DNA of 64,000 nucleotides from Sva-07 sp963716095 (GTDB taxonomy: Bacteria > Actinomycetota > Acidimicrobiia > Acidimicrobiales > Ilumatobacteraceae), in the NCBI GenBank assembly GCA_963716095.1, contig CAVQSV010000018.1, positions 558,001 through 622,000 on the forward strand, in the 5' to 3' direction. A model generated the notes under the pieces. That model was not told where the DNA came from and did no database searches. It saw nothing but the letters and a program-made list of their open reading frames with translations. Shown here piece by piece: positions 55,782 through 63,724 of this stretch. How positions within the stretch are numbered: position 1 is the first letter of the stretch; each line of letters begins with the position of its first letter. The translations under genes and the position numbers were made by a program.

Positions 55782-56602
55782 CGCTCCCTCACGTGCATCG
55801 CGGTCGCGACGTCGGCGTAGCGCACGACCGGGCCGTCGCGGCACACCATGATCGGGCCCAACTGGCAGTGCCCGCACCGACCGATGCCGCACTGCATGTT
55901 GCGTTCCAGCGTGAGCTGTACCCGATCGGCCGGCATCCCGAGTTCCGCGAGCAGGTCGCCGGTGATCCGCATCATCACGTCGGGACCGCACAGCAGCGCC
56001 GCCGCCGCCGCCCAGTCGACGTCGAGCTGACGAACGACGTCGGGCACGAATCCCACCAGGCCGGACCAGCCGTCTTCGGCTGCATCGATCGTTTCGATCA
56101 CTTCGATGCCACCGTCCCGCCAGCGGTCGTACTGCCGGCGGTACAGCAGGTCGGCGCTGGTGCGAGCACCGACGACGACGATCACGCGGCGGCCCGAACG
56201 TCGACGATCGGCAAGGGCGAGGATCGCAGAGCGCAACGGTGCGAGGCCGAGCCCACCGGCGGCGATCACCACATCGCCGGTGAGCGCATCGAGGTCCCAA
56301 CCTCGCCCGAACGGCCCACGGATCCACAGCTGGTCTCCCGGTTGCAGCTGATGCAGCGCCGTCGTGATCGCGCCCGCCTGACGGATCGTGTACTCGTGGT
56401 GGTCGCGCACGGTCGCCGACGAGCTGATCGAGATCGCCGCTTCCCCGATCCCGAACGCTCCGACCATCCCGATCTGCGCCGGCACGAACGGAGCCGGAGC
56501 ACCGTCGACCGGCGCAACGTCGAGTGTCACCACGCCAGGTGTCTCGGGCACCACGGCGCGCACGACGTGGACACGCGGGGCTGCCGCGACGTCAGTGGTC
56601 AT
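55778..56602 (-). CDS. Hydrogenase FAD/NAD(P)-binding subunit (HyhG/HydG-like)
   Basis: 274 aa from ATG 56602 (an ATG at 56611 is possible). Ferredoxin-NADP reductase fold: FGIGEAAISISSSA in the FAD domain, VVIAAGGLGLAPLRSAILAL in the NAD(P) domain, LLCGPDVMMRITGDLLAELGMP, and a C-terminal [2Fe-2S] site with ERNMQCGIGRCGHCQLG and CRDGP. Passes electrons from the hydrogenase to NAD(P). Overlaps the upstream iron-sulfur gene by eleven bases and the downstream small-subunit gene by four. Confidence 0.9.
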   Translation of the reverse strand: MTTDVAAAPRVHVVRAVVPETPGVVTLDVAPVDGAPAPFVPAQIGMVGAFGIGEAAISISSSATVRDHHEYTIRQAGAITTALHQLQPGDQLWIRGPFGRGWDLDALTGDVVIAAGGLGLAPLRSAILALADRRRSGRRVIVVVGARTSADLLYRRQYDRWRDGGIEVIETIDAAEDGWSGLVGFVPDVVRQLDVDWAAAAALLCGPDVMMRITGDLLAELGMPADRVQLTLERNMQCGIGRCGHCQLGPIMVCRDGPVVRYADVATAMHVRER

Positions 56603-57755
56603 GATGATCACGTCCTCCGGGCGCCGGCACCGGCTCGGCGAGGGCCTCGACTTCGGCGGTCAGGTCGATGCCGACAGGACACCACGTGATGCAGCGCCCG
56701 CACCCGACGCAACCGGACTCACCGAACTGGTCGTGCCACGTGCCGAGCTTGTGGGTCAGCCACTGCCGGTAGCGGGCCATCGGTGTCGACCGCACGGGGC
56801 CCGGACCGAGGCGCGAGTACTCGGCGCTGAAACAGGTGTCCCACACCCGGTCGCGGTGGGCGATGCCGTCGAGGTCGACCCGGTCGTCGGTGTCGGTGCA
56901 GAAGCAGGTCGGGCAGACCGCCGTGCAGTTCCCGCACGTGAGGCAGCGATCCGCGACGTCACCCCACTGCGGGTGGTCGAGGTCGGCGATCACGACCGTC
57001 GCCGCGTCGGACCGCATCGAGCGCTGGTCGACGTGCACGCTGCGACGCAGCGCGTCGACGCGCTCGATCGTCGGCGGCGGCGCCAGGTCGAGGCCGAGTT
57101 CGTCGACCACCGCCCGGCCTGGCTCACTGCAGGCCCTCACCAGATACCAGACGGCGCCGTCGTCGGCGACCTCGGTGAGCACCAGGTCCGCTCCGTGGTC
57201 GTCACCGTCGACGGTCGGCCCGGTTCCGACCGATTCGCAGAAGCACGTCGCCGCCGGGTGCGAACAGTCGACCGCCACGAGGAACAGCCCGGTTCGAGCA
57301 GCGGCGTACGCGGGGTCGGGATATGGCCCGTCGAGCTGCGTGCGGTCGAGCCGAGCGAGCGCCGCCAGATCGCACGACCGCACGCCGACGACCGCACGCC
57401 GACGGGAGGCGTGTGGGCGGACGGTGACGGCGACCGCACCATCCCCCGCGCGCTCCATCGTCCACACCGGCGCACGCGGCGGATGGACGATCGCCTTGAC
57501 CGAGTCCGGCCCGACCGCGTACGAGAACCGTCGGCTCGACGAGCCCGATCCCCGCTCGACCCGGTACGCCCCGCCACCTTGAGCATCCGTGACGTCGATC
57601 GGCAGCTCGTCGGCGCTGTCGATCGGCCGCAGACGGATCGCACCGTCGACGAGGACCGGTGCCAACACCTCGCCGGCGTCGCGATGCAGCACCTCGACCA
57701 TCCGATCGAGGTCCGAGGCCGACATCAGCCAGGACAGCATCCCCGCTGCTCCCAT
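56592..57755 (-). CDS. Hydrogenase iron-sulfur subunit (HyhB/HydB-like)
   Basis: 387 aa from ATG 57755, or ATG 57740. Two [4Fe-4S] ferredoxin-type clusters at the C-terminal end: CLTCGNCTAVCPTCFC and CVGCGRCITWCPVG. The middle part (VGVRSCDLAALARLDRTQL ... FLVAVDCSHPAATCFCESVGTGP) is typical of the sulfhydrogenase beta subunit. First gene of a five-gene cluster (B-G-S-L-endopeptidase); the promoter must lie within 57756-57881, shared with the divergent PhoD gene. Confidence 0.9.
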   Translation of the reverse strand: MGAAGMLSWLMSASDLDRMVEVLHRDAGEVLAPVLVDGAIRLRPIDSADELPIDVTDAQGGGAYRVERGSGSSSRRFSYAVGPDSVKAIVHPPRAPVWTMERAGDGAVAVTVRPHASRRRAVVGVRSCDLAALARLDRTQLDGPYPDPAYAAARTGLFLVAVDCSHPAATCFCESVGTGPTVDGDDHGADLVLTEVADDGAVWYLVRACSEPGRAVVDELGLDLAPPPTIERVDALRRSVHVDQRSMRSDAATVVIADLDHPQWGDVADRCLTCGNCTAVCPTCFCTDTDDRVDLDGIAHRDRVWDTCFSAEYSRLGPGPVRSTPMARYRQWLTHKLGTWHDQFGESGCVGCGRCITWCPVGIDLTAEVEALAEPVPAPGGRDHHDH

Positions 57756-57881
57756 GGATCCATCCTCTCGAACCGCGCGATCGCCGACCAGAGGAACTGG
57801 ACCCTTCTGATCCGACAGTCCGATGTGGCAGGGTGGGGCAGTGCGGTGGTGTACCGACTGCGCCGCCGGCTCGGAGGAGAC

Positions 57882-59573
57882 ATGACCGACGACCAATGGC
57901 CACGACTGTCCCGACGAGGATTTCTCGCCGGAACGATCGCTGCAGCACTCGCGGCCTGCAGCAGCGACGGGTCGGACTCGGCCACGTCGAGTCCCCCGAC
58001 CACCGGTGACGCGCCGAGCACCACCAGCAGCAGTTCCAGCGCACCGACCACGACGGCGGCGGGCGTCGAGACGACCGTGGCTCCGACGTCGTCGGTGACG
58101 TCGGACCCGTTCGCGCTCGGCGTTGCGTCGGGCGATCCGCTCGCCGACTCGGTGATCCTCTGGACCCGTCTGCTCCCGGAGCAGCCGCTCCCCGACGACG
58201 ACATCGAGGTCGGCTGGGAAGTCGCCAGCGACGAGGCATTCACCGACGTCGTCGCCGATGGTACGGCCCCTGCGATCGCGGCACTCGGACACTCGGTGCA
58301 CGTCGACGCCGGCGGTCTGCAAGCCGACACCGAGTACTGGTACCGCTTCAGCGTCGGCGAGTTCACCACCGCGCCGGCACGCACCCGCACCTTCGCCGCA
58401 CCCGGAACCATGCCCGAGAGCTTCCGGTTCGCGTTCTCGTCGTGCCAGAACTGGGACCAGGGCTACTACGCCGCCTACCGCGATCTGGTCGAGCAGGGCG
58501 ACATCGATGCGTTCGTGTTCCTCGGCGACTACATCTACGAGTACGCCTCCGGGGGCTACGCCGACGATCGCAGCCGCCAGACCGGGCAGGACTTCGAGTG
58601 CGAAACCGTCGAGCAGTACCGCGAACGGTATGCCCTCTATCAGAGCGATCCGCTGCTGCAGAACGCTCATGCACTGGTGCCGTGGATCATCACGTGGGAC
58701 GACCACGAGGTCGACAACAACTACGCCGGCGCGATCTCCGAGAACGACGACGACCCGGCGGTGTTCCTCGAGCGGCGCGCCAACGCCTACCAGGTCTGGT
58801 ACGAGCACATGCCGGTGCGCCTCGACCCACCGGACGGGCCCGGACTACGAGATCTACCGGATCGTTCGCGCACGGCGACCTGTTGCGGTTCCACGTGCTC
58901 GACACCCGTCAGTACCGCTCCGATCAGCAACGAGGCGAGCCGTTCGTCGAACAGCTCGGTGATGACGTGCAGGTTCGCGACGAAGCGCTGGCGAACGACC
59001 CCGACCAGACGATCCTCGGCGAGACGCAGCGCACCTGGCTGATCGACGGTGTCGCCGCGTCGAACGCCGTGTGGGACGTGCTCGCCCAACAGGTGTTCAT
59101 GTTCGGCGGCAATGCCGTCGCCGGGTCGGCTCCGCCGGTCGTGGTCGTCGACACCTGGGACGGCTACGCCGCCGACCGGCGGGCGGTACTCGACGCACTC
59201 GGCGCGAGCGCCGACAACCTGGTGGTGCTCACCGGCGACTTCCACTCCGCGGCGGTGGCCGACCTGCGCGCCGACCCGTTCGACACGTCCCTGCCGGTGA
59301 TCGGTTCGGAGTTCATGGCGTCGAGCATCTCGTCGTCGTTCTTCGACGACGATGCCACGGTCGAGACGCTCGTGACCGGAGCGCTCGCCGGCAACCCGCA
59401 ACTGAAGTGGTTCGACTCACAGCGCGGATACACGGTGTGCGAGGTCACGCCGGAACGGTGGATTGTCCACCTACCGCGCCGTGGCCGACCAGTTCGACGA
59501 GGCGTCACCGGTCTCCACGATCAGTTCGTGGGAAGTCGTCGCCGGCACCCCTGGCGTCAGCCAGCTGACCTGA
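57882..59573 (+). CDS. PhoD-like alkaline phosphatase/phosphodiesterase (Tat lipoprotein), three frameshifts
   Basis: Restored length 562 aa. N-terminus SRRGFLAGTIAAALAAC combines a twin-arginine motif with a lipobox; a Ser/Thr linker follows. PhoD N-domain: FALGVASGDPLADSVILWTRL. Catalytic part: SSCQNWDQGYYAAYRDL, FLGDYIYEY, WDDHEVDNNYAG, LDTRQYRSDQ, VVLTGDFHSAAVADL and IGSEFMASSISS. Three extra single bases break it: in CCC at 58839-58841, near 58867 and near 59470; together they restore the frame, ending EVVAGTPGVSQLT. Surface phosphatase for phosphate scavenging. Confidence 0.85.
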
Positions 59574-59641
59574 CCCGCATCGGAGCAGACCGAAGCATCC
59601 GTACTGACCGCTGACCCTCGATCCCTGCGAAGACGGGACAC

Positions 59642-59830
59642 GTGCGTGCGATCGGTCGAGCCCTCCTGCGACGTCCCACGACACCGGGTGTCGTCGTCGG
59701 GCTCGTGTTCTGGTGGTTCTCGCTCGTTCCCCTCGAGGATGCCGCGCGGGTCGGTCGTCAGTCGATGACCGTGAGACGCCGAGGCAGGCACAACGTCGCC
59801 GGCACCCCCGGCGTCGAGGAGCTCAGCTGA
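59642..59830 (+). pseudogene. Short gene remnant with a hydrophobic segment
   Basis: 62-residue frame MRAIGRALLRRPTTPGVVVG, then LVFWWFSLVPLEDAARVGR, ending HNVAGTPGVEELS. The first 25 residues look like the membrane N-terminus of an actinobacterial alpha/beta-hydrolase family. The last ten residues copy the end of the preceding PhoD-like gene (AGTPGV; 22 of 23 bases match around 59545 and 59805). It appears to be two fragments joined, so I treat it as a remnant. It overlaps the ribH stop region. Confidence 0.35.
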
Positions 59831-60305
59831 GCGAGTCGAGCACGGCGAGCGTCTCGAGTGCGGCGAGCGCAGCCTCGGCGCCCTTGTTGGCATTGTCGCC
59901 GGCGCGCTCGAGTGCCTGTGCTTCGGTATCGACCGTCAGGATCGCGTTGGTGATCACCACGTCGGACACCAGCGACAGCTGCATCAGCCCGGCAGCGCTC
60001 GCATCGGACACCACCTCGAAGTGGTACGTGTCACCACGCACCACGGCACCGAGCGCGACGACGGCGTCGAAGCGTCCCGTCGCGGCGATCGCCGCGACGA
60101 CCTGCGGGATCTCCAGCGCTCCCGGTACCCACGAGGTGCTGATCGCATCGTCGGCCACGCCGTGGTCGACCAACGCTCGTCGGGCGCCGTGTTCGAGCCG
60201 CTCGACGATCAGGTCGTTGAACCTCGCACACACGAGCGCCACGCGCCGCCCGGTGCCGTCGACCACGACGTCCGGCGAGTTCGGCGACTTCAGGTTGGCG
60301 CTCAC
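59823..60305 (-). CDS. ribH: 6,7-dimethyl-8-ribityllumazine synthase
   Basis: 160 aa. ALVCARFNDLIVERLEHGARRAL, VPGALEIPQVVAA, VVALGAVVRGDTYHFEVVSDASAAGLMQLSL (with the catalytic His in TYHFE) and RAGDNANKGAEAALAAL are the lumazine-synthase signature. Condenses the 5-amino-uracil intermediate with 3,4-dihydroxy-2-butanone 4-phosphate. Last gene of the riboflavin operon; its start overlaps the ribBA stop (four bases). Confidence 0.95.
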   Translation of the reverse strand: MSANLKSPNSPDVVVDGTGRRVALVCARFNDLIVERLEHGARRALVDHGVADDAISTSWVPGALEIPQVVAAIAATGRFDAVVALGAVVRGDTYHFEVVSDASAAGLMQLSLVSDVVITNAILTVDTEAQALERAGDNANKGAEAALAALETLAVLDSLS

Positions 60306-61546
60306 GACGCCTCCCCTGCGGGTGCGGCGAGGTCATCCGGCAGCAGATGGCCCATCCGGTCGCGTTTCGTGCGCAGGTACTGCTCGGCTTCGGGATGCAC
60401 TTCCAGATGCAACGGCACACGCTCGGTGATCGTGAGACCGAACCCGTCGAGGCCGCCGTACTTGGCCGGGTTGTTGGTGAGGAGACGCAGGTTGCGCACG
60501 CCGAGCTCGACGAGGATCTGCGCACCGATGCCGTACTCGCGACTGTCGACCGGGAGACCGAGTTCGAGGTTCGCGTCGACCGTGTCGAGCCCTGCCTCCT
60601 GCAGCCCGTAGGCGCGCAGCTTGTGGCTGATCCCGATCCCACGACCCTCGTGGCCACGCAGGTACACGACGATGCCACGGCCTTCGGCGGCGATCAGGCG
60701 CATCGACTCCTGCAGCTGCGGGCCGCAGTCGCACTTGACGCTGGCGAAGATGTCACCGGTGAGGCACTCGCTGTGCACACGAACCAGCACCGGTTCGTCG
60801 CCGGCGGCATCGCCGCACACGAACGCCAGATGAGTCTCGCCGTCGAGTGTGCTCTCGAACGAATGGCACCGGAAGTCGCCCCATGCGGTGGGGACTCGGG
60901 CATCAGCGACGTGCTCGACGAGCTTCTCGTGGCGGCGCCGATACCGCACCAGGTCGGCGATCGACACGAACAACAGACCGTGTTCGTCGGCGAAGTGACG
61001 CAGGTCCGCGCCGCGGGCCATCTCGCCACCATCGAGCACCAACTCGCACAGCACGCCGGCCGCAGCGCGGCCGGCCAGGCGGGCCAGGTCGACCGACGCT
61101 TCGGTGTGGCCCGTGCGCTTCAACACGCCGCCCGGGCGAGCGCGGAGCGGGAAGATGTGACCGGGACGGTGGAACTCGGTGGCGCCGACCTCGGTGTCGG
61201 CGAGCGCTCGCAGCGTGGACGCCCGGTCGGCCGCCGAGATCCCGGTGGTCGTGCCCTCGGCGAGATCGACGCTGACCGTGAACGCAGTGCCATGGGCCTC
61301 GGTGTGTTGCGAGGCCACCACCATCGCCGGCAGATCGAGTTCGTCGCAGCGCTCACCGGTGAGCCCGACGCAGATCACGCCCGACGTGTGACGTACGAAG
61401 AACGCGATCGCCTCCGGCGTTGCCGCATCGGCGGCCATGATCAGGTCGCCTTCGTTCTCGCGGTCTTCGTCGTCGGCGACCACGACGATCTCGCCACGTG
61501 CGATCGCAGCGATCGCCTCCTCGATGGGATCGAATCGGATGCTCAT
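60302..61546 (-). CDS. ribBA: Bifunctional 3,4-DHBP synthase / GTP cyclohydrolase II
   Basis: 414 aa. RibB half: VVVADDEDRENEGDLIMAADAATPEAIAFFVRHTSGVIC, RPGHIFPLRARPGGVLKRTGHTEASVDLARLAG. RibA half: LVRVHSECLTGDIFASVKCDCGPQLQ (three zinc Cys), YLRGHEGRGIGISHKLRAYGLQEAGLDTVDAN. It supplies both precursors of riboflavin from ribulose-5-phosphate and GTP. Overlaps ribE's stop by four bases. Confidence 0.96.
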   Translation of the reverse strand: MSIRFDPIEEAIAAIARGEIVVVADDEDRENEGDLIMAADAATPEAIAFFVRHTSGVICVGLTGERCDELDLPAMVVASQHTEAHGTAFTVSVDLAEGTTTGISAADRASTLRALADTEVGATEFHRPGHIFPLRARPGGVLKRTGHTEASVDLARLAGRAAAGVLCELVLDGGEMARGADLRHFADEHGLLFVSIADLVRYRRRHEKLVEHVADARVPTAWGDFRCHSFESTLDGETHLAFVCGDAAGDEPVLVRVHSECLTGDIFASVKCDCGPQLQESMRLIAAEGRGIVVYLRGHEGRGIGISHKLRAYGLQEAGLDTVDANLELGLPVDSREYGIGAQILVELGVRNLRLLTNNPAKYGGLDGFGLTITERVPLHLEVHPEAEQYLRTKRDRMGHLLPDDLAAPAGEAS

Positions 61547-62139
61547 CGGTCTACTCCTTGCGTTGTGTCGGCGGCCGCGTAGGCGGACACCAACTTCTCG
61601 ACGTACTTGGCCATCACGTCGACCTCGAGGTTCACGAGGTCGCCGGGACGTTTGGCGCCGAGCGTGGTGACGTCGGCGGTGTGGGGGATGATCGCCACGG
61701 TGAATCCGTCGTCGAGCGCGTCGACCACGGTGAGGCTGACGCCGTCGACGGTGACCGACCCCTTCTCGACCAGGTAGCGGGTCATCCCGGCGGGGACCTT
61801 GACGCGCAGGTCCGGCACGGGGTCGACCACCTCGCCGACACCGTCGACGTGTCCTTGCACGATGTGGCCACCGAGGCGGTCCGACACCTTGACGGCACGT
61901 TCGAGGTTGATGCCGTCGCCCGGCTGCAGCCCCGCCAGGCTGGTCCGCGAGATCGTCTCGTCGGAGACGTCGGCCTCCCACCAGCCGTCACCGGAGGCCA
62001 CCACGGTGAGACAGCAGCCGTTCACGGCGATCGAGTCGCCGATCGCTGCATCCTCGATCACCCGGGTGGCGGCGACCCGCAGCCGGCCGCCATCGAGCGA
62101 CTCGAGTCGGCCGAGTTCTTCCACGATTCCCGTGAACAT
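61543..62139 (-). CDS. ribE: Riboflavin synthase alpha chain
   Basis: 198 aa. MFTGIVEELG opens both the protein and its first barrel; IAVNGCCLTVV (Cys near 47), DVSDETISRTSLAGL, GGHIVQGHVDGVGEV opens the second; VTVDGVSLTVV and GFTVAIIPHTADVTTLG are the classic duplicate motifs. Dismutates two lumazines to riboflavin. It starts one base after a short leader frame, downstream of the FMN riboswitch. Confidence 0.95.
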   Translation of the reverse strand: MFTGIVEELGRLESLDGGRLRVAATRVIEDAAIGDSIAVNGCCLTVVASGDGWWEADVSDETISRTSLAGLQPGDGINLERAVKVSDRLGGHIVQGHVDGVGEVVDPVPDLRVKVPAGMTRYLVEKGSVTVDGVSLTVVDALDDGFTVAIIPHTADVTTLGAKRPGDLVNLEVDVMAKYVEKLVSAYAAADTTQGVDR

Positions 62140-62140
62140 G

Positions 62141-62296
62141 TCAGGGTCCTTCCGTCGGTGTTGGTTCGAGCAGGGGGATGAGTTCGATGCGCAGGTCGTC
62201 GAGCAGACCCTCGAGGCTGCCGTCCCATTCGATGCACGGATGCACGCGTCCAGCCGATGCTGCAGGTGCCGATTCCATCGCTGTCGTGTCGTCCAT
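62141..62296 (-). CDS. Short leader reading frame between FMN riboswitch and ribE
   Basis: 51 codons, MDDTTAMESAPAASAGRVHP then CIEWDGSLEGLLDDLRIELI, ending EPTPTEGP; the TGA ends one base before the ribE ATG. Third positions are mostly G/C and the acid-rich sequence has helical character. Close spacing suggests translational coupling with ribE. It could be a real small protein or the remnant of a longer gene. No family recognised. Confidence 0.45.
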   Translation of the reverse strand: MDDTTAMESAPAASAGRVHPCIEWDGSLEGLLDDLRIELIPLLEPTPTEGP

Positions 62297-62383
62297 GGCC
62301 GTCCGTTCGTTCCGAGAACGCGGGCATGGGAACAGCACGGCTCGGCTCGACGCCCAATCGGGCGCGAACCTCTACCGCTACGA

Positions 62384-62505
62384 CCTGCTCCCATCCGGAC
62401 TCTGACCGTCGGCCCCGGAATTCCACCGGGTCAGCCACACCGATCGAGATCGGAGGGCTCGCGGGCTCTCACCGCCGGTCGGGACTTCCACCCAACCCCG
62501 CAGGT
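62384..62505 (-). promoter_or_regulatory. FMN riboswitch (RFN element)
   Basis: On the minus strand the RFN hallmarks are present in order: GGGGTTGGGTGGAAGTCCCG, ACCGGCGGTGAGAGCCCGCG, AGCCC, and the closing GACCCGGTGGAATTCCGGGG with CCGACGGTCAGAGTCCGGAT then GGGAG. It should sense FMN and turn down the downstream rib operon when FMN is abundant. About 245 bases lie between it and ribE, containing the leader frame; the expression platform is not certain (a GC hairpin GCCCGATTGGGC is a candidate). Confidence 0.92.
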
Positions 62506-62642
62506 ATTCAGTTGTGCCGACGACGCTACCGGCGAGCAGGCGACCGGACCCGATCGTGCCCCACCTCACCACTCACGTTTGTGTTGCAGTTCGGAGGGAC
62601 CGCCCCACCGGAAGTGCAACGCGAACGTGGGGGGTTCGGTCG

Positions 62643-63440
62643 TCAGGAGAGGTGCCGGCCGCAGTGTGGCCAGGGACGTGCGCCGCGCTCGCTGTAGAGC
62701 GCGAGCGCCATGTAGTCCTGGTCGGCTGGCGCTGCCGCGGCGGGGTCGACGCCCACGAGGCCCGGCGAATGGCGTGAGGCGACCGAGTCCCAGGTCGTGC
62801 GATCGAACTGGTAGGCGCCGCGGTACCTGCCAGACGGGTTGGTGATCGAATAGTTGCCGTTCGATTCGCATTGACGCAGCGCCTCCCATTCGGCGGGCGA
62901 CGGGCCGGGGGGCAGCACCGGCATGGGCACCGTGGCGGTGGGGAGGCCGACGAACTCGACCGCAGACAGATGGGCGCGGTGGGTGGCGTGGCCGTACGTG
63001 CCGTCAGCGGCGATCCCGAGCGTCTCCTGGAGCAGCACGACGCGTGGGCCCTGCTCGCCCCACGTGTAGGTGTCGGCGAGCACGAGGATCACCGGATCGA
63101 CCACCGGAACCGTCACGGTCGGCTCGGCGACCGGCTCGGCCTGGCGCTGGGCCTGGGCGCCAGCGGTGGCGACTGCGGCGATGGTGATCGGGTCTGCGTC
63201 GATGAGTGCGCCGAGTTCGGCCGTCGCGAGGGTCGAGGTGGGAGCGGCTCGACGTCGTTCGGGGGCACTGGCGGACGCCGCGGGCGCGTCGTCGGCGATC
63301 GCCGTTGCCGAGTCGTCGGCGAGCGCTCGGGCGACCAGTGGGGTTCCACCGACGACGAGCACCGTCGCGAGCACGGCGGCGACGCGGCGGACTGCGCCAC
63401 GGGACATGGCAGCGCGACGGGATGGGAAGTGGGGGGTCAT
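62643..63440 (-). CDS. Rpf-like transglycosylase-domain protein
   Basis: 265 aa. Signal sequence from MTPHFPSRRAAMSRGAVRRV then AAVLATVLVVGGTPLVARALA. A Pro/Ala/Val-rich linker and a short peptidoglycan-binding-like segment (EQGPRVVLLQETLGIAADGTYGHAT) precede the C-terminal catalytic fold EWEALRQCESNGNYSITNPSGRYRGAYQFDRTTWDSV, with Glu in CESNGNY as the expected lysozyme-like acid. Resuscitation-promoting-factor family cell-wall hydrolase. AAGGAG ribosome site precedes the ATG. Confidence 0.88.
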   Translation of the reverse strand: MTPHFPSRRAAMSRGAVRRVAAVLATVLVVGGTPLVARALADDSATAIADDAPAASASAPERRRAAPTSTLATAELGALIDADPITIAAVATAGAQAQRQAEPVAEPTVTVPVVDPVILVLADTYTWGEQGPRVVLLQETLGIAADGTYGHATHRAHLSAVEFVGLPTATVPMPVLPPGPSPAEWEALRQCESNGNYSITNPSGRYRGAYQFDRTTWDSVASRHSPGLVGVDPAAAAPADQDYMALALYSERGARPWPHCGRHLS

Positions 63441-63526
63441 GACGCTCCTTGGCAGCGGGGACCGACGTGGGTCCGCTCGGCATGTCGGCGCTTGGGCGCA
63501 CCGGGCCTGGTGTTCGTTGACCCGCA

Positions 63527-63554
63527 ATGTTACGGAATCGTGACGAAACCACAA
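63527..63554 (-). promoter_or_regulatory. Candidate promoter of the Rpf-like gene
   Basis: On the minus strand TTGTGG, 16 bases, TAACAT resembles -35/-10 boxes, giving a leader of about 80-90 bases. The AATGTT/AACATT inverted pair (63526-63558) overlaps it and could be an operator. Sequence match only. Confidence 0.35.
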
Positions 63555-63607
63555 CATTGTGACGCGAGCCACCCGTCACACCCGGACCCGCCCCCGTTCC
63601 ACGTTCG

Positions 63608-63692
63608 ATCAGTGCCGGATACGTCCCGGGAAGCGGGACGTATCCGGTGCAGATCGTGCGTGGGACCGATCGCGCACTGATCGGGGCAACGG
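63608..63692. repeat. Dispersed palindromic element, copy D (largest)
   Basis: Inner arms CCGGATACGTCCCG and CGGGACGTATCCGG (14 of 14) form a long hairpin; flanking GATCAGTGC and GCGCACTGATC are the family's outer arms, here separated by an extra AGATCGTGCGTGGGACCGATC insertion-like segment. Lies between the divergent Rpf-like and SnoaL-like genes. Confidence 0.75.
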
Positions 63693-63724
63693 CGAGCGAC
63701 GCGCAGGTGGGTACGGTGCGGTGG

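Noticed and set aside
58258..58962. Separate ORF inside the PhoD-like gene
   Set aside because: Only the piece reading GPDYEIYRIVR is homologous; it is the middle frame of the disrupted PhoD gene.
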